Source of the DNA: an uncultured Nitrospira sp.
GTDB lineage: Bacteria > Nitrospirota > Nitrospiria > Nitrospirales > UBA8639
Direction of reading: 5' to 3'
Assembly (NCBI GenBank): GCA_902500695.1
Contig: CABVRQ010000011.1
Coordinates: 1-64,000, forward strand
DNA: 64,000 nt
Shown: piece after piece, positions 52,098 to 61,303 of the stretch
Layout of the letters: the number at the start of each line of letters is the position of its first letter
Position numbering within the stretch: position 1 is the first letter of the stretch
The notes under the pieces: model-generated
Database searches by the model: none
The model's input: only the letters and a program-made list of their open reading frames with translations
What the model was told of the DNA's origin: nothing
Position numbers and translations under genes: made by a program

Positions 52098-53042
52098 ATG
52101 AGGGATAGTCGAGCACGATCTACGCTCATCGTGGGAACACGAGGAAGCCAATTAGCCATGTGGCAAGCCGAATGGGTGCAACGCCAGCTCAAAGCCCTTG
52201 CTCCCGATATTTCTGTTATTCTGAAGCGCATCCAAACCAGTGGGGATAAAATTCAAGACGTGCCGTTGGCCAAAATTGGAGGAAAGGGGCTGTTTGTTAA
52301 AGAAATAGAAGAAGCGCTGCTCCGACGAGAGATTGACCTAGCGGTGCATAGCATGAAAGACGTACCTTCAGAGTTACCTGAAGGACTGGAGATTATTTGT
52401 GTTCCCGAGCGGGAGGATCCCAGGGATGCGTTAATTGCCCATGAAGGCCATATTTTAGCGACATTGCCGGTTGGTGCACGAGTCGGAACCAGTAGTTTGC
52501 GAAGACAGGCGCAGTTGTTACATGCGCGTCCGGATCTTGAGATTGCGATGTTGCGTGGGAATGTTGATACCCGACTTCGCAAGGTTCGCGAGGGTCATTA
52601 TGATGCCATTATTCTGGCCGCCTCCGGCCTCAAGCGCTTGGGTTGGGAACAAGAGGTGACGGAATATTTGTCCGTGGATGTGAGTTTGCCGGCAATTGGG
52701 CAGGGTTCGTTAGGTCTGGAAGGACGAAAAGAGGATATCTGGGTTCGAGATCTGGTCGCTCAGTTTGAACATCGGTCCACCAGGGTTGCGGTCACTGCCG
52801 AACGAGCATTGCTTGCAGGCCTTGAAGGCGGATGCCAGGTTCCCATTGCTGGTTATGCGACTATCCAAGGGGACACTCTGACCCTGGTTGGTTTGGTCGC
52901 GAGCCTTGATGGGAAGCGATATATCCGTCAGGTGGTATCGGGCCCAAATGGGGAGGCTGCTTCAATTGGCAGGAGGGTGGCTGAACAACTGTTGGATGGG
53001 GGGGCGCAGCCCATTCTCCAGGAAATTTATGGGATGGCATGA
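52098..53042 (+). CDS. hemC: Porphobilinogen deaminase
   Basis: A 314-residue enzyme that joins four porphobilinogens into hydroxymethylbilane. VGTRGSQLAMWQAEWV opens the chain. The conserved arginines in SSLRRQAQLL and the cofactor-bearing Cys246 in LEGGCQVPIAGYA are present. Length is as in other HemC. It is 3 bp after hemA and overlaps the next gene by 4 bp (ATGA). Confidence 0.96.
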   Translation: MRDSRARSTLIVGTRGSQLAMWQAEWVQRQLKALAPDISVILKRIQTSGDKIQDVPLAKIGGKGLFVKEIEEALLRREIDLAVHSMKDVPSELPEGLEIICVPEREDPRDALIAHEGHILATLPVGARVGTSSLRRQAQLLHARPDLEIAMLRGNVDTRLRKVREGHYDAIILAASGLKRLGWEQEVTEYLSVDVSLPAIGQGSLGLEGRKEDIWVRDLVAQFEHRSTRVAVTAERALLAGLEGGCQVPIAGYATIQGDTLTLVGLVASLDGKRYIRQVVSGPNGEAASIGRRVAEQLLDGGAQPILQEIYGMA

Positions 53043-54610
53043 CCAAATCAGTTGTAAATCATGGGCGGGTGTTTTTGGTTGGAGCCGGGCCCGGAGATGC
53101 CAAGTTGCTGACCTTACGAGGGAAAGAATGTCTCGAGCAGGCGGACGTGGTGCTCTACGATCACCTGGCTAATCCGGAGTTGTTGAAATTTGCCCCTTCT
53201 CATGCCGAGTGTATTTACGTCGGGCGAAAAGGGCGTGGGGCCTACCGGGATCAGGCAGAGATTCATGTCTTGTTGGTTACTAAGGCTCAAGAAGGCAAGT
53301 GTGTGGTGCGACTCAAGGGTGGGGATCCGTTTGTGTTTGGCCGTGGAGGTGAAGAAGCCGAAGTGATCGCTGACGCAGGGATCCCATTCGAAGTTGTGCC
53401 TGGAGTGACGGCTGCCGTGGCCGTGCCGGCTTATGCGGGTATTCCCGTGACACACCGCACTCTCGCCTCGACGGTCGCATTTGTGACCGGCCATGAAGAT
53501 CCGACGAAACCATCGAGTGCGATGGAATGGCCGCGTCTCGCTTCGGCTGAAGGGACCCTGGTTTTTTTGATGGGCATGAAAAATCTTCCGCAGATTGTGG
53601 ACAGGCTCATTCAGGAAGGCAAGCCTGCGACAACTCCCGTGGCGGTGATCCGATGGGGGACCTATGCTCGTCAACGAACGGTGGTGGGGACATTATCCGA
53701 CATTGTGGAATTAGCCTCTCAGGCAGATATGAGTCCGCCATCAGTGATTGTCGTGGGTGAAGTCGTTCGGTTACGTGAGCGACTGAATTGGCATGAATCA
53801 CGGCCTCTGTTTGGACAAGGGGTCCTAGTGACCAGACCTCGTGCCCAGGCACCGGCTCTTTCAAGCTTGTTGGCGGCGCAGGGTGCGGAACCGGTGGAAT
53901 GTCCAACGTTGGAGATTCATCCTCCTGATAGTTGGACCCCTGTGGATGAGGCGATTGCTGCAATTTCGACATACGATTGGGTGATTTTCACGAGTGTGAA
54001 TGGCGTGCAATCCTTTATGAAACGTCTCTGGTTTCATCACAAAGATGTACGGAGTTTTGCTGGAATCCGTGTGTGCTGTATTGGTCCTCGGACTCGGGAA
54101 GAGGCTGCTCGTTGGGGAATTGCATCGGATCTGGTTCCTCAAGATTTTCAGGCAGAAGGAATTTTGCAGGCGCTCGGCGGGTTAGGGGTCGCCGGGCAAC
54201 GGATTTTGATCCCTCGAGCCAAAGTGGCACGCGAGATTCTCCCTGACCAGTTGGAAGCCATGGGTGCCACGGTTCATGTAGTTCATGCGTATCAAGCTCT
54301 TCCTCCTTCGGTCGATATTGGCCTTCTTCGTGATCGACTTCGCAATAGAGAAATCCAGTATGTGACCTTTACCAGTTCTTCCACGGTGAGGAATTTTTGT
54401 CAGTTGTTTGAGAATCGCCAAGAATTACAGGAATTAACCCGGCATATGACCGTAGCGGTCATTGGCCCGATCACAGCCCAAACTGTACAGGAAGAAGGGC
54501 TGTCGGTGGATGTTGTGGCGTTGGAGAGTACGGTTCCGGCGTTGGTCGATGCCATGATCATTCATGCCCAGCAAGCTCCGAAGGATACGCGATTGGTATC
54601 GTCTTCATAA
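53039..54610 (+). CDS. CobA-HemD fusion: uroporphyrinogen-III methyltransferase/synthase
   Basis: A 523-residue two-domain protein. Residues about 1-250 are CobA/SUMT: FLVGAGPGDAKLLTLRG, then KGGDPFVFGRGGEE and VPGVTAAVAVPAYAGIPVTHR, for making precorrin-2. Residues about 258-510 are HemD: VTRPRAQAPALSSLLAAQGAEPVECPTLE, FTSVNGVQSFM and FTSSSTVRNF, which close uroporphyrinogen III. The fusion puts the branch to siroheme and cobalamin on the same chain as the last common enzyme. It overlaps hemC by 4 bp. Confidence 0.95.
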   Translation: MTKSVVNHGRVFLVGAGPGDAKLLTLRGKECLEQADVVLYDHLANPELLKFAPSHAECIYVGRKGRGAYRDQAEIHVLLVTKAQEGKCVVRLKGGDPFVFGRGGEEAEVIADAGIPFEVVPGVTAAVAVPAYAGIPVTHRTLASTVAFVTGHEDPTKPSSAMEWPRLASAEGTLVFLMGMKNLPQIVDRLIQEGKPATTPVAVIRWGTYARQRTVVGTLSDIVELASQADMSPPSVIVVGEVVRLRERLNWHESRPLFGQGVLVTRPRAQAPALSSLLAAQGAEPVECPTLEIHPPDSWTPVDEAIAAISTYDWVIFTSVNGVQSFMKRLWFHHKDVRSFAGIRVCCIGPRTREEAARWGIASDLVPQDFQAEGILQALGGLGVAGQRILIPRAKVAREILPDQLEAMGATVHVVHAYQALPPSVDIGLLRDRLRNREIQYVTFTSSSTVRNFCQLFENRQELQELTRHMTVAVIGPITAQTVQEEGLSVDVVALESTVPALVDAMIIHAQQAPKDTRLVSSS

Positions 54611-54677
54611 TTATTCTATGGTGGAGGAAGTTCTGGACACCATGTTTTGTTAACCGATTGATGGGAGGAGTAGCGTC

Positions 54678-55070
54678 ATGGTTCCTGTAAAATCTTGTAT
54701 GGTCCCGGTTGATAAAATTGTCAAAGTTGACCGGGATATTTTGGTCAAGACCGCTGCAGAAATGATGCGGGATAATGGAATCGGAAGTGTGATTGTGACC
54801 AGTGGAGAGGAAATCATCGGCATTTTAACCGATACGGATTTGGTTCGACGTGTGGTCGCTGCGGGTGCCGACCCGATGCGGACGACGGTTGAAAAAATTA
54901 TGTCCGCTCCGATTGTCAGTATCGAGGCAGATCGAACCCTGTTAGATGCAAATGATCTCATGGCTAAAGAACATATTCGGCATCTGGGAGTTACCCAGGC
55001 GGGGAATATGGTGGGGATGATCTCTGTGCGGGACCTCGTTGTCTTTTTAACGAATCTTCCTCGAAAGTAA
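54678..55070 (+). CDS. CBS-domain protein inside the heme operon
   Basis: A 130-residue protein made only of a CBS pair: the first from MVPVDKIVKVDRDILVKTAA to ILTDTDLVRRV, the second from IMSAPIVSIEADRTLLDAND to VGMISVRDLVV. CBS pairs bind adenine nucleotides and act as energy or ligand sensors. It has a good ribosome binding site (GGGAGGAG). It sits between cobA/hemD and hemB, 8 bp before hemB. A regulatory role over heme synthesis would fit but is inference. Confidence 0.9.
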   Translation: MVPVKSCMVPVDKIVKVDRDILVKTAAEMMRDNGIGSVIVTSGEEIIGILTDTDLVRRVVAAGADPMRTTVEKIMSAPIVSIEADRTLLDANDLMAKEHIRHLGVTQAGNMVGMISVRDLVVFLTNLPRK

Positions 55071-55078
55071 GGACGAGT

Positions 55079-56062
55079 ATGGGATTTCCCGTTCATCGTT
55101 TACGTCGTATGCGGCAACATGAATCCCTTCGCCGAATGGTCCGTGAGACGCAGCTGGATCCGGCAGATTTCATTTATCCCTTGTTTGTGACCTTTGGCGA
55201 GAATAAGCAAGAGCCGATCGCCTCGATGCCTGGTCAATGGCGGTGGTCTGTCGATCGGGTAGTTCAGGAAGCCAAAGATGCCTGGGAATTAGGGATTCCG
55301 GCCGTTATCCTGTTTGGGATTCCTGAACACAAAGACGAGCGTGGATCTTCCGCCTATGAGAAGGAAGGGGTTGTTCAGCGTGCGGTACGGGCGATTAAGG
55401 ATCATTTACCCGATTTAATGGTGATTACCGATGTGTGCATTGATGAATATACTTCCCATGGTCATTGCGGAATTGTTCGAGACGGCCGGATTCTGAATGA
55501 TGAAACGCTGGAGTGTCTTCAGGCAATGGCGCTGAGTCATGCGGAGGCGGGAGTGGATATGGTTGCCCCTTCCGATATGATGGATGGCCGGGTTGCTGCG
55601 ATTCGACAAGCCTTAGACCAACAGGGCCTCTCTGAAATGCCCATCATGGCCTATTCCGCCAAGTATGCTTCCGCGTTATATGCCCCGTTTCGCGATGCGG
55701 CCTTCTCTAGCCCATCTTTTGGGGACCGACGGTCCTACCAAATGGATGCAGCCAATGCGAGGGAGGCGCTGCGTGAGGTTGAACTGGACATCCAAGAAGG
55801 TGCCGATATTGTGATGGTGAAGCCAGCCTTGTTTTATTTGGATATTCTTCGACGGGTTCGTGAACTTGTGGCCGTTCCCGTGGCGGCGTATCAAGTGAGT
55901 GGAGAATACAGCATGATTAAGGCTGGGGCACAACTAGGCTGGATTCATGAAGCATCGGTGATGATGGAAAGTTTACTCGCGATTAAACGCGCAGGGGCTG
56001 ACCTGATTCTCACATATTTTGCCAAAGAAGCTGCATGTCTCCTCAACCGTGATGGTGTATGA
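55079..56062 (+). CDS. hemB: Porphobilinogen synthase with altered metal site
   Basis: A 327-residue enzyme that joins two 5-aminolevulinates. The Schiff-base lysines are Lys195 (AYSAKYASALY) and Lys248 (MVKPALFYLD). The metal-binding region reads DVCIDEYTSHGHCG: Cys120 and Cys130 of the zinc triad remain, but the middle Cys122 is Asp, so the site is neither the classic three-Cys zinc type nor the fully acidic Mg type. The C-terminus is complete. It overlaps ribF by 4 bp (ATGA) and follows the CBS gene by 8 bp. Confidence 0.95.
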   Translation: MGFPVHRLRRMRQHESLRRMVRETQLDPADFIYPLFVTFGENKQEPIASMPGQWRWSVDRVVQEAKDAWELGIPAVILFGIPEHKDERGSSAYEKEGVVQRAVRAIKDHLPDLMVITDVCIDEYTSHGHCGIVRDGRILNDETLECLQAMALSHAEAGVDMVAPSDMMDGRVAAIRQALDQQGLSEMPIMAYSAKYASALYAPFRDAAFSSPSFGDRRSYQMDAANAREALREVELDIQEGADIVMVKPALFYLDILRRVRELVAVPVAAYQVSGEYSMIKAGAQLGWIHEASVMMESLLAIKRAGADLILTYFAKEAACLLNRDGV

Positions 56063-57030
56063 AGATTACTCGAGGAATACCCACGGTTCGTCCCGCCTTC
56101 TGCCCTGTTCTCACTATAGGCAATTTTGATGGGCAGCATTTGGGGCACCGTGCTCTTGTCCAAGCTGTCGTAAATTGCGCTCGGCAGGTCAACGGATTTC
56201 CTATGGTGTTGTCCTTTGCTCCCCATCCTGTGGAGGTGTTGCGTCCGGGATCTGTCCATAAATTTTTATCTGAGGATTATGAAAAAGTAGCGTTCTTTGA
56301 ACGTCTGGGAGTCGGGGAACTGGTGGTTCTCCCTTTCACTATAGAGTTGGCCAGTCTGGGGCCGGACGAGTTTGTCCATCAGATTCTTCGTGACGGGCTT
56401 GGGATCCGAAAGCTATTCGTTGGAGAAAATTTTGTATTCGGTAGGGGACGAAGTGGTGGAGTGAAGGATCTGATAGAGCTGGGTGCCATAGCAGATTTTT
56501 CGGTTGAGCCGATTGCGCCCGTAATTGTGGGGCAGGAGGTGGTGAGTTCGACGCGCATTCGCAAATGCCTGGCAGCTGGAGACGTGGGTCATGGGGCCCA
56601 ATGCTTGGGGCGCCCTTATATGTTAGGAGGGATGGTGATTCCCGGTGAGAAGCGAGGAAAACAGTTTGGATGGCCGACGGCCAATCTTCGACTCCCCGGG
56701 CATCGGGTTCTTCCTGCGGATGGTGTGTATGCCACGCTGACAATGTTGAAGGGGGAATGTCTGGATTCCATTGCCTATATCGGCACGCGGCCGACTTTTT
56801 CTGAAGAAGAACGTTTATTGGAAGTGCATATTTTCGATAAGACTCTTCAGCTATATGGAGAAGATATTTCAGTGCATTTTATTGAAAGAGTGCGAGGCGA
56901 TATGGTGTTTGACAATGCCCAGGACCTCGTGAGTCAAATGGACCACGATGGTCAGCGGGCCAGGGAGATCTTGAAGAACTATTCAGCAGGACCACGAATT
57001 CCTGCGGTCGTTCATGGGGGAAGTGAATAG
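56059..57030 (+). CDS. ribF: Bifunctional riboflavin kinase/FMN adenylyltransferase
   Basis: A 323-residue enzyme that makes FMN and FAD. The adenylyltransferase domain has TIGNFDGQHLGHRAL (about 19-33) and ends with VSSTRIRKCL. The riboflavin kinase domain has GEKRGKQFGWPTANL and ADGVYAT, then ARPTFSEEERLLEVHIFD-like text with Thr and Glu for catalysis. It overlaps hemB and is followed directly by tilS (TAG then ATG with no gap). Confidence 0.95.
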   Translation: MKITRGIPTVRPAFCPVLTIGNFDGQHLGHRALVQAVVNCARQVNGFPMVLSFAPHPVEVLRPGSVHKFLSEDYEKVAFFERLGVGELVVLPFTIELASLGPDEFVHQILRDGLGIRKLFVGENFVFGRGRSGGVKDLIELGAIADFSVEPIAPVIVGQEVVSSTRIRKCLAAGDVGHGAQCLGRPYMLGGMVIPGEKRGKQFGWPTANLRLPGHRVLPADGVYATLTMLKGECLDSIAYIGTRPTFSEEERLLEVHIFDKTLQLYGEDISVHFIERVRGDMVFDNAQDLVSQMDHDGQRAREILKNYSAGPRIPAVVHGGSE

Positions 57031-58458
57031 ATGAATCGTCTAGTTCCCTTTCTTGGAATGGAACAAAAAATTGACCAGGCTATTCGGGCTAAGGGGTTAT
57101 TGACGTTGGGAGATCGGATCGTGGCGGCCGTTTCTGGCGGTCCGGATTCTGTGGCCCTTTTTAGGTGCTTGGTGGAGTTGCGAGCCCGGTGGCAATGGGA
57201 CATCTGTATCGGTCATGTGGACCATGGATTTCGGGGAGCTGAAAGTGAGAGGGATGCGAAGTTTGTGGAGGCTTTAGGTGAGAGATTTGGAGTGCCCGTC
57301 ATGGTGCGCCGGCTCCATCTGAATAAATACGATGCAAAATTGAAGAAGGAGTCACTCCAGGAATATGCCAGAACAGCGAGGTATCAGGCCTTAGAGCAAA
57401 TGGTCCTTGACCAAAAGGCGACAAAGTTAGTCCTTGGGCATACGGCAGACGATCAGGCCGAGACGGTTCTGATGTGGATGTTACGCGGGTGTGGAACAGG
57501 GGGATTGGGAGGTATTCCTCCCAAGCGAGGAATGCATGTCGTTCGTCCCTTGCTTGATATCCATCGGAGTGAGATTGTGGCGTATCTGGAGGAGAAGCAG
57601 GAGGAATCCAGAGAGGATTCCTCCAATGTTCAACCGGTGTACCTCCGGAATCGTATTCGTCAGCACCTGATTCCTCAATTGAAACAGTATTCGCCTGGCA
57701 TTGTGAATGTGTTGACCCGGCAGGCACATATACTTCGGGATGATCATGTATATCTGGAGACATTGGCGGATGAAGCGTTTCAGCGCACTTGTGTGTCAGA
57801 CCGCATGGGAGAACGGCAATTTGACCGTATGGCGCTCTTAACCGTACCTTTACCTATTCGTCGGAGAGTGATCCGCCAGAGTATTCAGATCATTACAGGA
57901 CAGCAGCAGGGTCCGAGATTCGATCTGGTAGAAAGGGTATTAGATCGTTTAGAGCATGGTCGGTCTGGTTGGACGATTGTATGTCATGGAGTGCGGATTG
58001 CCCAGGAATATGACCGTCTGGTGATGACCTTCTGTGAGGAAATGAATCAACCTGAAGCGGATTATTCCGGCACGATGGTGATGCCTTTATCCATCCCTGG
58101 TGAGGTGGTTTGGCTTCCCACAGGGCACCGTTTTTCGATTTCAATAAAATCATCTCCCGTAATCGATGGCCATGCGAACCACTCAGAGGTCTATCTTGAC
58201 CCTGCGAGGTTTACTCCTGAATTGATGTTACGAAGGTGGGTGCCTGGGGATATTTTTTGCCCCAAGGGGCTTGGTGGGCGACAAAAAAAGCTTCAGGATT
58301 TTTTTTCGGATCTTAAATTACCCCGTTCTCAACGGACCAAGGTGCCTTTATTGGTTGCGCCTGAGGGAATTGTCTGGGTTGGTGGGTTACGAGCAGATGA
58401 ACGGTTCAAGGTTTCATCATCCACAACTTCGGTCATTATGGCCAAGATGATCATGTAA
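57031..58458 (+). CDS. tilS: tRNA(Ile)-lysidine synthase
   Basis: A 475-residue enzyme that puts lysine on C34 of tRNA-Ile(CAU). The PP-loop SGGPDSVALF is at about 35-44 (SGGxDS). GHVDHGFRG and GHTADDQAETVLMWMLRG follow. The C-terminal TilS domain has FCPKGLGGRQKKLQDFFSDLK, which binds the tRNA acceptor. It begins right after the ribF stop, and hpt follows after 13 bp, as in many bacteria. Confidence 0.94.
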   Translation: MNRLVPFLGMEQKIDQAIRAKGLLTLGDRIVAAVSGGPDSVALFRCLVELRARWQWDICIGHVDHGFRGAESERDAKFVEALGERFGVPVMVRRLHLNKYDAKLKKESLQEYARTARYQALEQMVLDQKATKLVLGHTADDQAETVLMWMLRGCGTGGLGGIPPKRGMHVVRPLLDIHRSEIVAYLEEKQEESREDSSNVQPVYLRNRIRQHLIPQLKQYSPGIVNVLTRQAHILRDDHVYLETLADEAFQRTCVSDRMGERQFDRMALLTVPLPIRRRVIRQSIQIITGQQQGPRFDLVERVLDRLEHGRSGWTIVCHGVRIAQEYDRLVMTFCEEMNQPEADYSGTMVMPLSIPGEVVWLPTGHRFSISIKSSPVIDGHANHSEVYLDPARFTPELMLRRWVPGDIFCPKGLGGRQKKLQDFFSDLKLPRSQRTKVPLLVAPEGIVWVGGLRADERFKVSSSTTSVIMAKMIM

Positions 58459-58471
58459 GGGGTAAGTCTCT

Positions 58472-59023
58472 ATGAATCAAATTTTTGGAAAACCCCTCGT
58501 TACGCAAGAAGCCATGAGGGCTCGCATTAAGGACTTGGGAAAGCAAATTTCTCTGGATTATCAAGATAAGGATCTCCTCGTTGTTGGGGTCCTCAAGGGA
58601 GCCTATGTGTTTTTTGCCGACCTGGTTCGAGTTATTCGATTGCCGATTCAGATTGATTTTTTGATTGCCAAAAGTCAAAAAGCAATCGGGAGTTCGGCAA
58701 AAAAGGTGAAAGTGTGGTCAGAGTTGACCGAAAAGATCAATAGCCGCCATGTGTTACTGGTAGAAGATATCGTGGACTCAGGAGTAACTGCTCAGTTTTT
58801 AGTCAAAAATTTAATGAAGAAGAAGCCGGCATCTGTGGCTGTCTGCGCGTTGATTAGTAAGCCTGCCAATCGCAAGGTGGATGTTGATTTGCGGTATGTG
58901 GGGTTTGAAGTGCCTTCGACCTATGTTGTGGGATATGGGCTGGATTTTAAGCAGAAATATCGAAATCTTCCCTACCTGGCTAAACTCGATCCAAAGTTGG
59001 TTCAAGAAGACTCGCAGTCTTGA
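58472..59023 (+). CDS. hpt: Hypoxanthine phosphoribosyltransferase
   Basis: A 183-residue purine salvage enzyme. LVVGVLKGAYVFFADLVR holds the diphosphate-binding loop, and VLLVEDIVDSGVTAQFL is the PRPP motif. Residues FEVPSTYVVGYGLDF are typical for HPRT. The flexible loop is SSAKKVKVWS. tilS-hpt-ftsH is a conserved order. It lies 13 bp after tilS and 108 bp before ftsH. Confidence 0.94.
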   Translation: MNQIFGKPLVTQEAMRARIKDLGKQISLDYQDKDLLVVGVLKGAYVFFADLVRVIRLPIQIDFLIAKSQKAIGSSAKKVKVWSELTEKINSRHVLLVEDIVDSGVTAQFLVKNLMKKKPASVAVCALISKPANRKVDVDLRYVGFEVPSTYVVGYGLDFKQKYRNLPYLAKLDPKLVQEDSQS

Positions 59024-59131
59024 TGCGGTTGTCAGCTCTAAAAAGTGCGTGATAGAATCAATTGGTTAAGCTATTTTCTTGATAGTCTGGCTCATTATGA
59101 TATTTGAATTGCTAAGGGGGTTACCCTCGGT

Positions 59132-60949
59132 ATGAATTCTCGGGTGAAAAACTTACTGTTTTGGGTGTTTGTGTGTTTATTCATGATTTTGTTATTCAAC
59201 CTCTTTACGGTGCCAAATCAGCACCCTGAAGATCCGGTGATCTTTAGTGATTTTATGGCTCATTTGGAAAAGGGGGATGTTGAACGGGTCATTATCAAGA
59301 ACAATAATATCAGCGCGATTTTGAAAGATGGCACCAGGATCCAAACCTATTCGGTTGAGTATCCAGACCTGGTTAAGGTTTTGCAGGAAAAATCCGTACA
59401 AATTGAAGCCAAGCCACCTGAAGATAATCCCTGGTATATCACCTTCCTACTTTCTTGGGGGCCATTTGTTCTCTTCTTGGGCTTGTGGTTTTTCCTGATG
59501 CGTCAAATGCAGATGGGCGGCAATCGGGCTTTGTCCTTTGGAAAAAGCCGAGCACGCCTCCTGACCGAAGAGAAGAAAAAAATCACGTTTGCGGACGTGG
59601 CGGGGGTGGATGAAGCTAAAGAAGAAGTAGTGGAAATCATCGATTTTCTAAAAGATCCTGCAAAGTTTCAAAAATTAGGTGGGCGTATTCCTAAGGGAGT
59701 CTTGATTGTGGGGCCTCCTGGGACTGGAAAAACCTTGTTGGCCAAAGCGATTGCCGGTGAGGCTGGTGTGCCATTTTTCAGTATCAGTGGTTCAGATTTT
59801 GTAGAAATGTTTGTCGGGGTTGGGGCTTCCAGGGTCCGCGACCTCTTTGAACAGGGGAAAAAACATGCGCCCTGTATCATCTTTATTGATGAAATTGACG
59901 CAGTGGGGCGATTGCGTGGCGCAGGTCTTGGTGGAGGTCATGATGAACGGGAGCAAACACTGAATCAATTGTTAGTTGAAATGGATGGTTTTGATACTAC
60001 GGAAGGCGTGATCCTGATTGCGGCCACCAACAGACCGGATGTGCTTGATCCTGCCTTGTTACGACCAGGCCGGTTTGATCGGCAAGTTGTGGTGAATCGT
60101 CCGGATGTTCGTGGGAGAGGGGAAATTCTCAAGGTTCATACTAAAAAAGTTCCTGTCTCCTCAGATGTGGATCTGGAACAAATTGCCAGAGGGACTCCAG
60201 GTTTTTCAGGGGCTGACTTGGAAAATCTGGTCAATGAAGCTGCCTTGTGGGCCGCTCGCCTGGATAAAAAGTCTGTTGACCAGATTGATTTTGAAAACGC
60301 CAAAGATAAGGTCTTAATGGGTGTCGAACGCAAGAGCATGGTTCTGACTGAGGAAGAAAAGCGTACGACAGCGTTTCATGAGGCTGGCCACGCTTTGATG
60401 GCGAAACTCTTACCCGGAACCGATCCTGTTCATAAGGTTACCATTATCCCTCGTGGGCGTGCCTTGGGCATGACGATGCAATTGCCCATCGATGACCGGC
60501 ATAGTTATTCCAAGGACTTTTTGTACAATACCCTCTCCATCTTGTTTGGTGGGCGCGTCGCAGAGGAATTGATCTTTAAAAGTGTGACGACTGGGGCTGG
60601 GAACGATATTGAGCGGGCCACTGAATTGGCCAGGAAGATGGTTTGTGAATGGGGAATGAGCGAAAAGTTAGGTCCGTTGACATTTGGAAAAAAAGATGAA
60701 GAAGTTTTCTTGGGGCGTGATTTTGGCTCACGTCGAGATTTTAGTGATCAAGTTGCGTTAGAAATCGACAAAGAAGTCAAACGACTCGTGGTTGAATCCT
60801 ATGAACGAACGACCAGGATGCTGACCGAGCACATTCATACATTACGTGCCATTGCTGAAGCGTTGCTGGAGAAAGAGGTGTTAGACGGTATAGAGATTGA
60901 AAAAATCGTTCAACAGTCATCTTCCCTTGAGCAAGCTGCGGCAGTATAA
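59132..60949 (+). CDS. ftsH: ATP-dependent zinc metalloprotease FtsH
   Basis: A 605-residue inner-membrane protease. Two membrane segments (about 7-25 and 104-122) flank a small periplasmic domain. The AAA domain has Walker A GPPGTGKT (about 192-199), Walker B IIFIDEIDAVG and the second region of homology ATNRPDVLDPALLRPGRFD. The zinc motif is HEAGH (about 414-418), with the third ligand in the later acidic segment. It degrades unneeded membrane and short-lived proteins. Length is as in most FtsH, slightly shorter at the C-terminus. Confidence 0.96.
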   Translation: MNSRVKNLLFWVFVCLFMILLFNLFTVPNQHPEDPVIFSDFMAHLEKGDVERVIIKNNNISAILKDGTRIQTYSVEYPDLVKVLQEKSVQIEAKPPEDNPWYITFLLSWGPFVLFLGLWFFLMRQMQMGGNRALSFGKSRARLLTEEKKKITFADVAGVDEAKEEVVEIIDFLKDPAKFQKLGGRIPKGVLIVGPPGTGKTLLAKAIAGEAGVPFFSISGSDFVEMFVGVGASRVRDLFEQGKKHAPCIIFIDEIDAVGRLRGAGLGGGHDEREQTLNQLLVEMDGFDTTEGVILIAATNRPDVLDPALLRPGRFDRQVVVNRPDVRGRGEILKVHTKKVPVSSDVDLEQIARGTPGFSGADLENLVNEAALWAARLDKKSVDQIDFENAKDKVLMGVERKSMVLTEEEKRTTAFHEAGHALMAKLLPGTDPVHKVTIIPRGRALGMTMQLPIDDRHSYSKDFLYNTLSILFGGRVAEELIFKSVTTGAGNDIERATELARKMVCEWGMSEKLGPLTFGKKDEEVFLGRDFGSRRDFSDQVALEIDKEVKRLVVESYERTTRMLTEHIHTLRAIAEALLEKEVLDGIEIEKIVQQSSSLEQAAAV

Positions 60950-61303
60950 CGCGATTTTTTGATATGCTTTTCATTCAGAAAAGCCATGTAAGTCTATTTC
61001 CAAGCTGAGCTGATTTGTTTATCCACCTGTCCCCCTTTTGGTCTGGATAATACAAAAGGTCGAAACGCCTGCTTCCATCGACAGCATGCTTCCCTATCCC
61101 CCGTGGATTAAGAGCAATTTAACTTGGTCCCACCAGCGTTATGGGGGATTTGCCTAGAGAATTTATCTACCAAAATTTATCCCCACACGTGTTTTTTGTC
61201 GGATTTCCCGCTTTTCTAACCCTTCAAATCATTGTGCTTTATAAGGCCGAGAGCCCTATATGACTATTAGAGCCCATCATGGAATTGATTTGGTCAACAG
61301 CAA
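60950..61303. other. Intergenic with DnaA-box-like sites and a hairpin
   Basis: 354 bases without a gene. Three sites resemble the DnaA box TTATCCACA in the same direction: TTATCCACC (61019-61027), TTATCTACC (61163-61171) and TTATCCCCA (61177-61185). A 7-bp hairpin (GCTTTTC/GAAAAGC, 60966-60984) follows the ftsH stop but has no U-tract. The folP promoter must lie here; no clear -35/-10 pair was assigned. Confidence 0.35.

Noticed and set aside
60950..61303. Replication origin from DnaA-like boxes
   Set aside because: Boxes are imperfect, genes on both sides run the same way, and no dnaA, dnaN or gidA gene is near.
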